A DNA stretch of 12,194 bases from an uncultured Chlorobiaceae bacterium (GTDB lineage Bacteria; Bacteroidota; Chlorobiia; Chlorobiales; Chlorobiaceae): NCBI GenBank assembly GCA_903874585.1, contig CAIQSY010000278.1:1-12194 (forward strand), read 5' to 3'. Made by a program: the position numbers and the translations under genes. How positions within the stretch are numbered: position 1 is the stretch's first letter; every line of letters starts with the position of its first letter. Positions 1 to 6,912 of this stretch are shown piece after piece. A model generated the notes under the pieces. That model was not told the DNA's origin, made no database searches, and saw nothing but the letters and a program-made list of their open reading frames with translations.

Positions 1-968
1 GCAACAGCGAGCAGCAGCACCACAATACCAGCATAGTTTGGAAAGTCGGTAAAGGGCATAAAGCCCCAGTAGGTGACGCCACCAAAACCGAAACTGCCCG
101 GCACAAGAAAGGTGAACAATTCCAGCGGATGCAATGACCAGAGCGTGGAGTACTCCCACAATGAGGCGCCACCTTGTGCCGCCATCCCTCGCACAGAATA
201 GGCCGCATACTCGGACGCAGGAAGATAGATCGACGCCGACATGGCAACACCACAACCAAGCGCAACGAGCAAAAGTGAGAGACGACGAATGGTGCTATCT
301 CCCTTATGAAAAGCATCAATGGGCAGCACATCGCGGCGCGAGAGAAAGAAAAACAGCGCAAACAGCAACAGCAGCAACCATGAATACCAGGCAATCTGCA
401 CGTGTGAGCGCTGTAACTGAAAACCGGCAATGAGCGCAAGAATCCCCGCATCAGCAAGCCCGCCACGCTGCATGAGCCGCATGGTGCCCCACAGCATCCA
501 CGGCATGTACGCCGCCGTCATAAGCTGGCTGCCGTGACCGTGTACCAGCATTGCACTCATGTAGGGGTTGAGCATGAAGATCGCCCCGCCAAAAATTGCC
601 GCAAACGTCGTCAAGCGATAGTCACGCAAAAAGAGAAAAACTCCCAAACCTGCAAAAGCAAGATGAAGCAGTTGCAGCACAATGCCATCGGTATGGAAGA
701 GGTTGAACAGCAGATTGGGATAATAGAGCCCGCTGAGATAGCTGAATGCTTCTACGGTCGGCATCCCCGAAAAGAGCCACGGCTGCCAGAGCGGATAGGT
801 GCCGGTTGCAGCCAGAAGCTTGTCGAGCGCTATGGTTGAGGCTTGGGGAGTGAGTGAGTCGGGCGCAACGAGGAGATTCGATTGAAAAACAAGCGGATAA
901 AAAAGCAGCAGCACCAGAAGCGTATAGCCGACAAAAATAGCAAACAATAAAAAAATCTTTTTTTTCAC
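1..968 (-). CDS. YfhO-like polytopic membrane protein, probable glycosyltransferase (3' part outside window)
   Basis: The reading frame is open from the GTG at 968 to the window edge (322 codons), so only the N-terminal part is present. It begins MKKKIFLLFAIFVGYTLLVL, a membrane segment, followed by a loop with APDSLTPQ (residues 35-42) and WQPWLFSGMPT (61-71). Further hydrophobic segments lie near 98-114, 119-135, 175-183, 196-208 and 230-247. A short loop opening into a W-x-P-W-x-F-x-G-x-P motif is what I know from the YfhO family, GT-C-like proteins linked to adding sugars to envelope polymers outside the membrane. An in-frame stop at 981-983 leaves GTG 968 as the first usable start, 4 bp after the flippase stop; a TTG at 947 is the alternative. 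The ribosome site is weak (AAGGAA about 16 nt upstream), so translation may be coupled. As last visible gene of the glycan operon it may modify the exported glycan. The family call is moderately sure; the substrate is unknown. Confidence 0.7.
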   Translation of the reverse strand, partial: MKKKIFLLFAIFVGYTLLVLLLFYPLVFQSNLLVAPDSLTPQASTIALDKLLAATGTYPLWQPWLFSGMPTVEAFSYLSGLYYPNLLFNLFHTDGIVLQLLHLAFAGLGVFLFLRDYRLTTFAAIFGGAIFMLNPYMSAMLVHGHGSQLMTAAYMPWMLWGTMRLMQRGGLADAGILALIAGFQLQRSHVQIAWYSWLLLLLFALFFFLSRRDVLPIDAFHKGDSTIRRLSLLLVALGCGVAMSASIYLPASEYAAYSVRGMAAQGGASLWEYSTLWSLHPLELFTFLVPGSFGFGGVTYWGFMPFTDFPNYAGIVVLLLAV

Positions 969-972
969 AGCG

Positions 973-2508
973 TTATCGCTTTAGTTCCTTATCAAAAAAG
1001 GGCAGATATTTTAAAATAATCTCTCTCTCATCCTCTTCCAACTTCAGCACGAGCAGGATGAAAACATAACTGCATACCACCAACAGCGCTCCCGCCGTAA
1101 GTCCCGCAAACGTTGGAATCGTCAGCAGCCACTCTCGTGCAGCCAAAAGCAGCAACGCCGACAATAATCCCGCGACCACAGGTTTCCATAGTGCTTTGCC
1201 AAACGGGTGAATTTTCAAGAGATGACGTATTTCAACTAAACGGAGTGTTGAGAGAAGCGCAAAGAGCATCAGCGTTGCAAGCGCTGCGCCATTCAGCCCC
1301 ATACGCGGAATCAAGAGAAGATTGAGTACAACTTGCAGTGCGAGAGCACCGAGAGCGTTGAAGAGGCTGAGGCGCGCATAGCCGGTCATGGCAAGCACTG
1401 TGGAGGAGAGGCCAAAGCAAGCTTGAAGAAACGAGGCTGCGGTTAACAGAAGCAGCGCGATAGTGCCTCCGGTGGCAAAGCGAGCGCCAAATACCGCAAG
1501 CACCTGTTCGGGCAGCGCGATAAAGAGAATCGCTGGAGGAAGAACAACCACCACAATCCAGCGCGTCACCATTTTATAGATACGCCCAATCTCCGCTGTT
1601 TGATGTTGAGCGTGCAGATCGGCAATCATTGGTGCGGCAATACCGGCAAAAGCGAGAAGCACGGAGCGGATAAGCCCCGCAGTTCGTGCAGCAGGATGGT
1701 AAAGACCGACGGTAGCTGTATCGGTCAACATCCCGAGCATCATTACATCGAGCCAGTGGCTCATCATGCTCAAAAGCGAGACCACCATAAAGGGCAGTGC
1801 GTACGCAAGCATCGCCTTATCCGTGCAGGCATGCAGAATATCCGCCGGAAGCACGCCGCTGATGCGGGCGAGGGAAGGGCGAATCCACAAAAACGCACCA
1901 ATTCCTGCCAGAGCAAAGGGGAAAAAGAGCGCGGCATCAGCACCTGCCGTATAACGAAAAAGTATTGTCAAAAGCAGCAACAGAAGCGGACTGAGTATTT
2001 GCGTAGCAATAATTTTAGGCTTGAGCTGCTTGACGCTCTGGGTAACATGGCCGAAGAGCACGGTCGCGACATTGAAGGGAATCGCCGCCGCATAGCAGCA
2101 GAGTGTAAGCTGCAAAAGTCGGCTGTCATTCACTCTGTCATTCATTGTACCATCAAAACCTCTACCGTTAAGCAGTGATGCGAGATCTCCAGAGAAAAGC
2201 ATCAGCACCAGCATCACAAAAAATGAGAGCATCAGCGCCGTTTTAAGGGCAGATGCAATTGCCATTTTTTGCCGAAGAGCATCGTTACTGTAGAGGTTGA
2301 CAAAGCGCAGGATAGCCGAATCGAGCCCGGCAAGAGCGATAACCTCGGCAATCTGAATAATGGCGATGGCAAGAGCATACACTCCAAGCGCCTCCACGCC
2401 AAGCAGACGCGCGACAACAAGATTGTAGCCAAACCGTGCCACCTGCCCGAAAAGATACCCCGCAAAGGAGAATCCTGCCTGATCGGCGATGACAGCATTG
2501 CGGTTCAT
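973..2508 (-). CDS. Wzx/MATE-type polysaccharide flippase
   Basis: This 511-residue protein is almost entirely hydrophobic, with about 12 to 14 apparent membrane segments spread along its length and a charged C-terminal tail (EEDEREIILKYLPFFDKELKR region, 491-511). Length and pattern match the oligosaccharide flippases of the MVF/MOP superfamily (PF01943/PF13440 type), which move lipid-linked glycans from the cytoplasmic to the outer face of the inner membrane. The N-terminal stretch AGFSFAGYLFGQVARFGYNL, followed by VARLLG, resembles the usual flippase opening with an arginine-containing first helix. The ATG at 2508 overlaps the TGA of the preceding glycosyltransferase (ATGA), which fixes the start and implies translational coupling. 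Flanking glycosyltransferases and a methyltransferase support a glycan rather than a drug-efflux MATE role. Flippase assignment is firm; the substrate cannot be read from sequence. Confidence 0.86.
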   Translation of the reverse strand: MNRNAVIADQAGFSFAGYLFGQVARFGYNLVVARLLGVEALGVYALAIAIIQIAEVIALAGLDSAILRFVNLYSNDALRQKMAIASALKTALMLSFFVMLVLMLFSGDLASLLNGRGFDGTMNDRVNDSRLLQLTLCCYAAAIPFNVATVLFGHVTQSVKQLKPKIIATQILSPLLLLLLTILFRYTAGADAALFFPFALAGIGAFLWIRPSLARISGVLPADILHACTDKAMLAYALPFMVVSLLSMMSHWLDVMMLGMLTDTATVGLYHPAARTAGLIRSVLLAFAGIAAPMIADLHAQHQTAEIGRIYKMVTRWIVVVVLPPAILFIALPEQVLAVFGARFATGGTIALLLLTAASFLQACFGLSSTVLAMTGYARLSLFNALGALALQVVLNLLLIPRMGLNGAALATLMLFALLSTLRLVEIRHLLKIHPFGKALWKPVVAGLLSALLLLAAREWLLTIPTFAGLTAGALLVVCSYVFILLVLKLEEDEREIILKYLPFFDKELKR

Positions 2509-3689
2509 GGTCGATGCTCCTGCCAGGCGTTGTGCAGCTCACGCTCCATGTCGGCGGCGAGCACATCCCAACTATGCTGCCGAGCGAATGCCTGCCGCGC
2601 CTCTCGTCGCCAATCAACAAGAGCGTGCGGTACCATGCACAGAAACTCGTTGTGCGACGAGGCAACATGCACCACCTCCCTCGCCCGCTCCACTGCACTG
2701 CAATAGTTCATCGAGAGCACTGGCACGCCTGCCGCTGTATATTCGTAGAGCTTGTTCGGATGCGAAACCTCTTTCAGCCTGTTCGAGAGCAGCGGCATCA
2801 GCGCCAGATCGAAGTGCTGCACCCACTCGGGCAGCTCCGCATAGGCAATCTTCCCGAAATAATGGACGTTTGGCAACGTGTTTATAGCAGACTGTTTGTG
2901 CCACCACTCATGTTCATAAGCGGGACCCAGCAGCACAATATGATACTCTGGAAAAGCGCCAGCAGTCGCGGCAAGCAATGGAATATCAAGCCAATCCATC
3001 GCTCCGGCATAACCGAGAATTGTGCCATTGAGCGCAGCAAGCGGCGCAGGCTTTTGTAAACGAGGAGTTGCAAAATGACTGAACTCCACGCCATTGCCGA
3101 GTTCGACAATGCACACATCCTGCGCCACATTGACACGGCTGGTCAGCTCACGGCTGACGCTGAAGATGAGCTGCACCTGTTCGAGATAGCTATCGAGCCA
3201 GCTCTTCAGCCACGCTGGACTTCCAGGAAAGGCAAGATGATCGTCGTTGGCATCATAAAAGCGGAAGCGGCACGGCAGACACGATGCCACCTTGCCCCAA
3301 TAGGGATTGCTCAAACCGATAATTCGATCGGAGAAGCCAAACCCCAACAGCGTCACCCAGAAGAACATCAGCGCAATGCCGGGCAGAGAGAGAAGCAGGC
3401 GGAGAAACGGCATATCGAGCAGGCGAGCAATTGAAAAGGGAACGCTCTTCAAAAATGGAACCGTGACCACCCAGACATTTCCCCGCCGAACGGGAAGCCA
3501 GTGATGGCTTCGCCCCAACGCAAAGGGTTCGATAAAAAGAATGCGCCAATTGTCGGAAAAACGCGCCAGCAGCCGCTGTTTGCGAGTTGAGAGAAAATCC
3601 CACTGTATTTCGGAAAACCAGACAAGCCTGATCGGGCTGCGGGTGGCTCCCCTATCGGACGGCAAGTTCATAGATCTGCACTTTTTCAT
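2505..3689 (-). CDS. GT4-like glycosyltransferase (TuaH-like)
   Basis: A 394-residue GT-B-type glycosyltransferase is predicted. Visible landmarks are IRLVWFSE near the N-terminus (residues 21-28), the inter-domain stretch YDANDDHLAFPG, SVSRELTSRV, LGNGVEFSHF, the start of the nucleotide-sugar domain at GYAGAMDWLD, and the C-terminal donor-binding motif HPNKLYEYTAAGVPVLS. The layout resembles putative teichuronic-acid-type glycosyltransferases; this is resemblance from memory, not a search. It would transfer a sugar from a nucleotide donor to a lipid-linked acceptor at the cytoplasmic face. The start is uncertain: ATG 3689 overlaps the upstream methyltransferase by 38 bp, ATG 3671 by 20 bp, and neither has a convincing ribosome site. 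The family-like sequence begins only after the second Met, so the shorter form is possible. The TGA overlaps the ATG of the flippase gene. Confidence 0.8.
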   Translation of the reverse strand: MKKCRSMNLPSDRGATRSPIRLVWFSEIQWDFLSTRKQRLLARFSDNWRILFIEPFALGRSHHWLPVRRGNVWVVTVPFLKSVPFSIARLLDMPFLRLLLSLPGIALMFFWVTLLGFGFSDRIIGLSNPYWGKVASCLPCRFRFYDANDDHLAFPGSPAWLKSWLDSYLEQVQLIFSVSRELTSRVNVAQDVCIVELGNGVEFSHFATPRLQKPAPLAALNGTILGYAGAMDWLDIPLLAATAGAFPEYHIVLLGPAYEHEWWHKQSAINTLPNVHYFGKIAYAELPEWVQHFDLALMPLLSNRLKEVSHPNKLYEYTAAGVPVLSMNYCSAVERAREVVHVASSHNEFLCMVPHALVDWRREARQAFARQHSWDVLAADMERELHNAWQEHRP

Positions 3690-4212
3690 ACCATGCCCGC
3701 AACAGCGGCTTCACTCCGGTAAGATAAAACAACGGCTTGCGGATACGAAACTTGGCGCTGCGCACAACAGCAAAACCCGCGCGGCTGAAAAGCGAGCACG
3801 CCGCACTGCGCGTCATCTCATGAAAATGGTCAGGGCTTGCAAGATATGATGGTTTCCAGAGCGGCATGGAGAGAAAAAGACGCGCATCCGGCCCTGCAAG
3901 AATCTGCTTGATTTCAAGGAGAGCGTGCAGCGGATTGTAGAGATGCTCCAGCACCTCAAAAGCCGTCACCACGCGAAACGAACCTGAGAGCGGTTCAATG
4001 TCGAGATCAACCGCTGTGTTCGTAAATGAGCAACCAAACTGCTGCTCCAGCAATGCGGTAAAGGGCGTTCGATCGCCCACATCAAGCCCGCCGAGCACTG
4101 CGCCGGAGAGCGAGGAACCTCTCAGAAATTTGAGCGTTCTCTTCCAGCGAATCTGGTGAGCGAAATCATTGAGATAGTTGCTGTCAATGATGGTTCTGCA
4201 TCTATTTTTCAT
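3652..4212 (-). CDS. Class I SAM-dependent methyltransferase (glycan cluster)
   Basis: The 186-residue product has a Rossmann-type methyltransferase core: a motif I region VLGGLDVGDR (39-48), an acidic strand end VDLDIEPL (68-75), and FEVLEHLYNP (85-94), the post-motif common in Methyltransf_11/23 proteins. DHFHEMTR (128-135) follows. It probably methylates a sugar or small molecule of the encoded glycan, for example as a chain cap. Motif I lacks the usual GxGxG spacing, so the match is a little loose. An upstream in-frame start at 4293 exists, but the 27 extra codons lie wholly inside the upstream gene. ATG 4212 overlaps that gene's TGA (ATGA) and follows a GGGGAGGG purine run, so I chose 4212. 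The acceptor is unknown. Confidence 0.8.
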   Translation of the reverse strand: MKNRCRTIIDSNYLNDFAHQIRWKRTLKFLRGSSLSGAVLGGLDVGDRTPFTALLEQQFGCSFTNTAVDLDIEPLSGSFRVVTAFEVLEHLYNPLHALLEIKQILAGPDARLFLSMPLWKPSYLASPDHFHEMTRSAACSLFSRAGFAVVRSAKFRIRKPLFYLTGVKPLLRAWYEKVQIYELAVR

Positions 4213-5036
4213 CGCCCTCCCCGATAGTGCGTCAGCAAACTGCCGAAAAGACGCAGGGGCAACAAGAGAACGTAGAGCACCATGCCGTGCCATGCGCCAT
4301 GCTTTTTGAAGAGACGCAACGCGCCTGCACTTTTTTTCAGAAGCTTCTGGAAAGGATGGCCTGCAAGCGAAGCCGACACTTTGTGCCAGATTTTTGATGA
4401 AGGAACATACTCGATACGTTTGCCCAATGCTCGCACACGAAGAGAGAGATCGACATCCTCCGCGTACATCGCGAAATTCTCATCAAAACCGCCAATCTCC
4501 GCAAAATCGCTGCATCGCATGGCAAAACAGCAACCGGTTGCATAGCCGGTAGAACTTGGACGGTTAAACACTGGAGCATCTTTCTGCCTGAGCCCGACAT
4601 GGCGGATCAATCCGGTTGACAACTTGACAATGCCGCCGGCATACCAAAGAATATCGGGACGATCCCAGTAGAAAATTTTCGGTACTGCAATACCAACGAA
4701 CGGCTGAAGACGCAGTGTTTCAAAAAGTGGAGCAGAAAAACCGGCATCAACAACAGTGTCGTTATTCAAAAAAATGACGAACTCCGCTTGCATCTCCAGA
4801 ACACGCCTGAAGCCTGCATTGTTTCCCGCTGCATAGCCGATGTTTTTGGGCAAACAAAGCAACTCGACTGCGGGAAAGCGTTGGCGAATCTTCTCAGGCG
4901 AACCATCCGTTGAGCCATTATCCACCACAAGCACCCGGCACTCAGGCGACAGAAACGCCACAAGTGATTCAAGGCAAGCAATTGTCTCCGGCGCGCCGTT
5001 CCAGTTCAGAACGACAATGCAACTCTTTGGAAGCAT
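4209..5036 (-). CDS. GT2 family glycosyltransferase (rhamnosyltransferase-like)
   Basis: With the start at ATG 5036 the product has 275 residues. It shows the GT-A fold signatures of family 2: VVLNWNG (8-14), VVDNGSTDGS (37-46), NIGYAAGNNAG (65-75), the metal/nucleotide site FLNNDTVVD (89-97, NND in place of DxD), and GGFDENFAMYAEDVDLSLR (182-200) with the probable catalytic ED at 193-194. This set is typical of WbbL-like rhamnosyltransferases and related enzymes that extend lipid-linked glycans. A basic, hydrophobic C-terminal stretch (about 231-268) may bind the membrane. The frame extends upstream to 5096, but that part overlaps the previous gene, and a perfect AGGAGG at 5042-5047 sits 5 nt before ATG 5036. 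The gap to the upstream gene is 2 bp and the stop overlaps the methyltransferase start. The sugar specificity is not readable. Confidence 0.87.
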   Translation of the reverse strand: MLPKSCIVVLNWNGAPETIACLESLVAFLSPECRVLVVDNGSTDGSPEKIRQRFPAVELLCLPKNIGYAAGNNAGFRRVLEMQAEFVIFLNNDTVVDAGFSAPLFETLRLQPFVGIAVPKIFYWDRPDILWYAGGIVKLSTGLIRHVGLRQKDAPVFNRPSSTGYATGCCFAMRCSDFAEIGGFDENFAMYAEDVDLSLRVRALGKRIEYVPSSKIWHKVSASLAGHPFQKLLKKSAGALRLFKKHGAWHGMVLYVLLLPLRLFGSLLTHYRGGR

Positions 5037-5038
5037 CG

Positions 5039-6148
5039 TCACCTCCTCGCTATGGTATCGAGAAAGCTGCCTGCGGACGCAGCAAAGCGCTCCCACGAAA
5101 ATTCACGCTGAAACGCCTCGATTGCCGGCCGCATGGAGGTAACATGCTCCCGACGAGCGAGAAACTCCTCCACCGCTTCAGCCAAACCTTCAGGCGATGC
5201 ATCACGGGCAATCCAGCCGGTTTCACCATGACACACCATTTCAGGCAAAGCTCCCACCGGCGTAACGATAACCGGCACACCGTGACCATAAGCAAGCTGC
5301 ACCACGCCCGACTGCGTTGCTCTGCGATAGGGCAGAACCACCGCATCAGCAGCCGCAAAAAAGAGTGCCGTCCGCTCTGGAGCAACATAGCCAGAATAGA
5401 GATCGACATTTCTGCTGATATCAAGTTTTTCGGCAAGTCGGCGATAACGATCAACGTTCTCATAAAAATGACCAGCCACAATTAGGCGCAGCGCAGGCTC
5501 CCGTTGCAATATTGCTGGTATCGCACGAAGCAAGATATCGAGACCTTTGTAGTGACGAACGTAGCCAAAAAAGAGCAGCACTGGAGAGTGAGCATCAAGA
5601 TTGAACGCACTGCGCGCGTCAAAAGAGGAGAGCTGCTCAGCGTCCGGTTGATACGCTGGATGAAAAAGTGTGAGCTGAGGAGTGCCCGGCATGGCAGCAC
5701 TCACCTGACGCGCGACCGCTTCCGAAAGCGTCAAGAAACCGTCAGAAGAAGCAGCGAGCAACCTCTGCATGATCGGTTCAAAAAAAAAGGATTCATGGGA
5801 AGAGAGGTTGTGAAGCAACACCACCATTCGGATGCCAGTGAAACGACGAAGCACAAAACAGAGCGGAGCAAGTAAGCCTGTCCAATAAGCAACCAGCAAA
5901 ATATCGGGCTTCAGCGATGTGAGATGGCGGATAGTTTCTTGCCATGTGAAGGGATTGTACAACACCAATTGCGCGTCTTCTTGCAACGTGGCTTCGGCAT
6001 TTTTTGCGATAAAATCGGGGTAAAGCTGTTTGAAAGGCACCGCAACAACATCATGCCCTTGCTTGCGAAGAGCAGCCTCCAGAAGTCCGCTGAAACGGGC
6101 TATACCTCCCTTCAAAGGGAAAAAAGGAGATATAAGCGCAATACGCAA
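5039..6148 (-). CDS. GT4 family glycosyltransferase (group 1)
   Basis: A 369-residue GT-B glycosyltransferase. The N-terminal acceptor domain starts MRIALISPFFPLKGGIARFS, with the glycine-rich acceptor loop at 14-20. The donor domain starts at LLFFGYVRHYKGLDIL (191-206, KGL at 201-203). It ends with ADAVVLPYRRATQSGVVQLAYG (about 267-288) and the GVPVIVTPVGALPEM stretch, a form of the donor-binding region that has Q where many relatives have the first Glu of E-x7-E. The start is TTG at 6148, only 2 bp after the HPr stop; GGAGAAG at 6156-6162, inside the end of the HPr gene, is correctly spaced for it. It is the first committed glycan gene of the operon. Codons 121-123 form a run of nine T on the coding strand, a possible slippage site. 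Confidence 0.86.
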   Translation of the reverse strand: MRIALISPFFPLKGGIARFSGLLEAALRKQGHDVVAVPFKQLYPDFIAKNAEATLQEDAQLVLYNPFTWQETIRHLTSLKPDILLVAYWTGLLAPLCFVLRRFTGIRMVVLLHNLSSHESFFFEPIMQRLLAASSDGFLTLSEAVARQVSAAMPGTPQLTLFHPAYQPDAEQLSSFDARSAFNLDAHSPVLLFFGYVRHYKGLDILLRAIPAILQREPALRLIVAGHFYENVDRYRRLAEKLDISRNVDLYSGYVAPERTALFFAAADAVVLPYRRATQSGVVQLAYGHGVPVIVTPVGALPEMVCHGETGWIARDASPEGLAEAVEEFLARREHVTSMRPAIEAFQREFSWERFAASAGSFLDTIARR

Positions 6149-6150
6149 AA

Positions 6151-6417
6151 CTACACTTCTCCAAAACCCTGATCAAAAAACTCCACCAACTGACGGGCAG
6201 CCTCTTCAGCATCTTCGCCATCGAGCTTCAGCGTCAACTTCGTGCCTTTCGGAGCGGCAAGGCTCATAACACCGATAATGGATTTTGCATTAATTTGCGT
6301 ACCCTGCATTTCGATAAAAAAATCGGATTTGAAGCGCGAGGCAAGTTTCACCACCGCAGCCGCAGGCCTGGTATGCAGCCCAGCCCTGTTTTTCACAACA
6401 ACGTCCTTAACAATCAC
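6151..6417 (-). CDS. ptsH: HPr phosphocarrier protein
   Basis: The 88-residue protein has the full HPr signature: active-site histidine at residue 15 in AGLHTRPAA (12-20), and the regulatory serine at residue 46 in NAKSIIGVMSLAAPKGT (43-59). In PTS bacteria His15 carries phosphate from enzyme I to EIIA, while Ser46 is phosphorylated by HPr kinase. Length and residue numbering match the family exactly. No other PTS gene is present here, and the green sulfur bacteria suggested as host do not live on PTS sugars, so a regulatory role is more likely (inference). The start is GTG at 6417 with AAGGAT about 10 nt upstream. The gene sits 27 bp after a GNAT gene and 2 bp before a glycosyltransferase, so it appears to be the hinge between the housekeeping and glycan halves of the operon. 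Confidence 0.93.
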   Translation of the reverse strand: MIVKDVVVKNRAGLHTRPAAAVVKLASRFKSDFFIEMQGTQINAKSIIGVMSLAAPKGTKLTLKLDGEDAEEAARQLVEFFDQGFGEV

Positions 6418-6444
6418 GAGGCTCTTATCCTTTTTTTCAATGAT

Positions 6445-6912
6445 TTACAAGATTTTCACCATTGCAATCTCATCGCATGCCATCAACTTCGGGCAGTGAG
6501 TGCAATCCTTCCATATTTTCTGTGGAAAATACTCTTTTCTAATATCGATATAGCCCAACCGGCTGAAAAATTCACGACTCAAGGTGAGTACAAACACTTC
6601 GCAAACGCCCTCTTCATGCAAAATAGCCTCCGCCTTTTCCACTAACAGACGCCCAATTCCCTGTCGTTTATATTGGTTGAAAACAGCAAGCGAACGTATT
6701 TCAGCAAGTTTCTCGGTATAAAATGCAATAGCACAGCACCCAATCACCTCACCGTTATATTCTGCGACAAAAAAGTTACGAATATTCTCAACAATATTAT
6801 CAGGCGAACGCTCCAGCATAATGCCCTGGCTTGCATACTCTACCGTAATTGCAGCAATTGCGCAAGCATCCTCAAGACGCGCATATCTGACAAATGGTTC
6901 AGCCTGTTGCAT
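6445..6912 (-). CDS. GNAT N-acetyltransferase, short ArgA (N-acetylglutamate synthase) type
   Basis: A 155-residue single-domain GNAT protein. Motif A, the acetyl-CoA pyrophosphate site, is EIRSLAVFNQYKRQGIGRLL (71-90), with the Q/R-x-x-G-x-G core at 84-87. FFSRLGY (115-121) is the usual motif B end. The C-terminal stretch FPQKIWKDCTHCPKLMACDE (129-148), with cysteines at 137, 140 and 146, is one I associate with short stand-alone glutamate N-acetyltransferases that start arginine biosynthesis (the actinobacterial ArgA type); this is from memory. If right, the reaction is acetyl-CoA + L-glutamate to N-acetylglutamate. The ATG overlaps the last base of the obg stop (TAATG), so it is translationally tied to obg. 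No arginine gene lies nearby, so another amine acceptor remains possible. Confidence 0.78.
   Translation of the reverse strand: MQQAEPFVRYARLEDACAIAAITVEYASQGIMLERSPDNIVENIRNFFVAEYNGEVIGCCAIAFYTEKLAEIRSLAVFNQYKRQGIGRLLVEKAEAILHEEGVCEVFVLTLSREFFSRLGYIDIRKEYFPQKIWKDCTHCPKLMACDEIAMVKIL

Noticed and set aside
1600..2178. Plus-strand open frame of 192 codons opposite the flippase gene
   Set aside because: It lies antisense to a well-supported membrane protein, has a low-complexity basic composition and no domain I recognise; it is a shadow frame.
2514..3059. Plus-strand open frame of 181 codons opposite the second GT4-like gene
   Set aside because: Antisense to a gene with clear glycosyltransferase motifs; no ribosome site and no family signature.
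4213..4293. 27-codon N-terminal extension of the methyltransferase
   Set aside because: It overlaps the glycosyltransferase gene completely, and ATG 4212 has both a purine-rich ribosome site and an ATGA overlap.
5037..5096. 20-codon N-terminal extension of the GT2 enzyme
   Set aside because: It lies inside the upstream gene and lacks family sequence; a perfect AGGAGG places the start at 5036.
6418..6444. Terminator or promoter between the acetyltransferase and HPr genes
   Set aside because: There is a seven-base T run on the plus strand but no stem next to it, and no convincing box pair in 27 bp.
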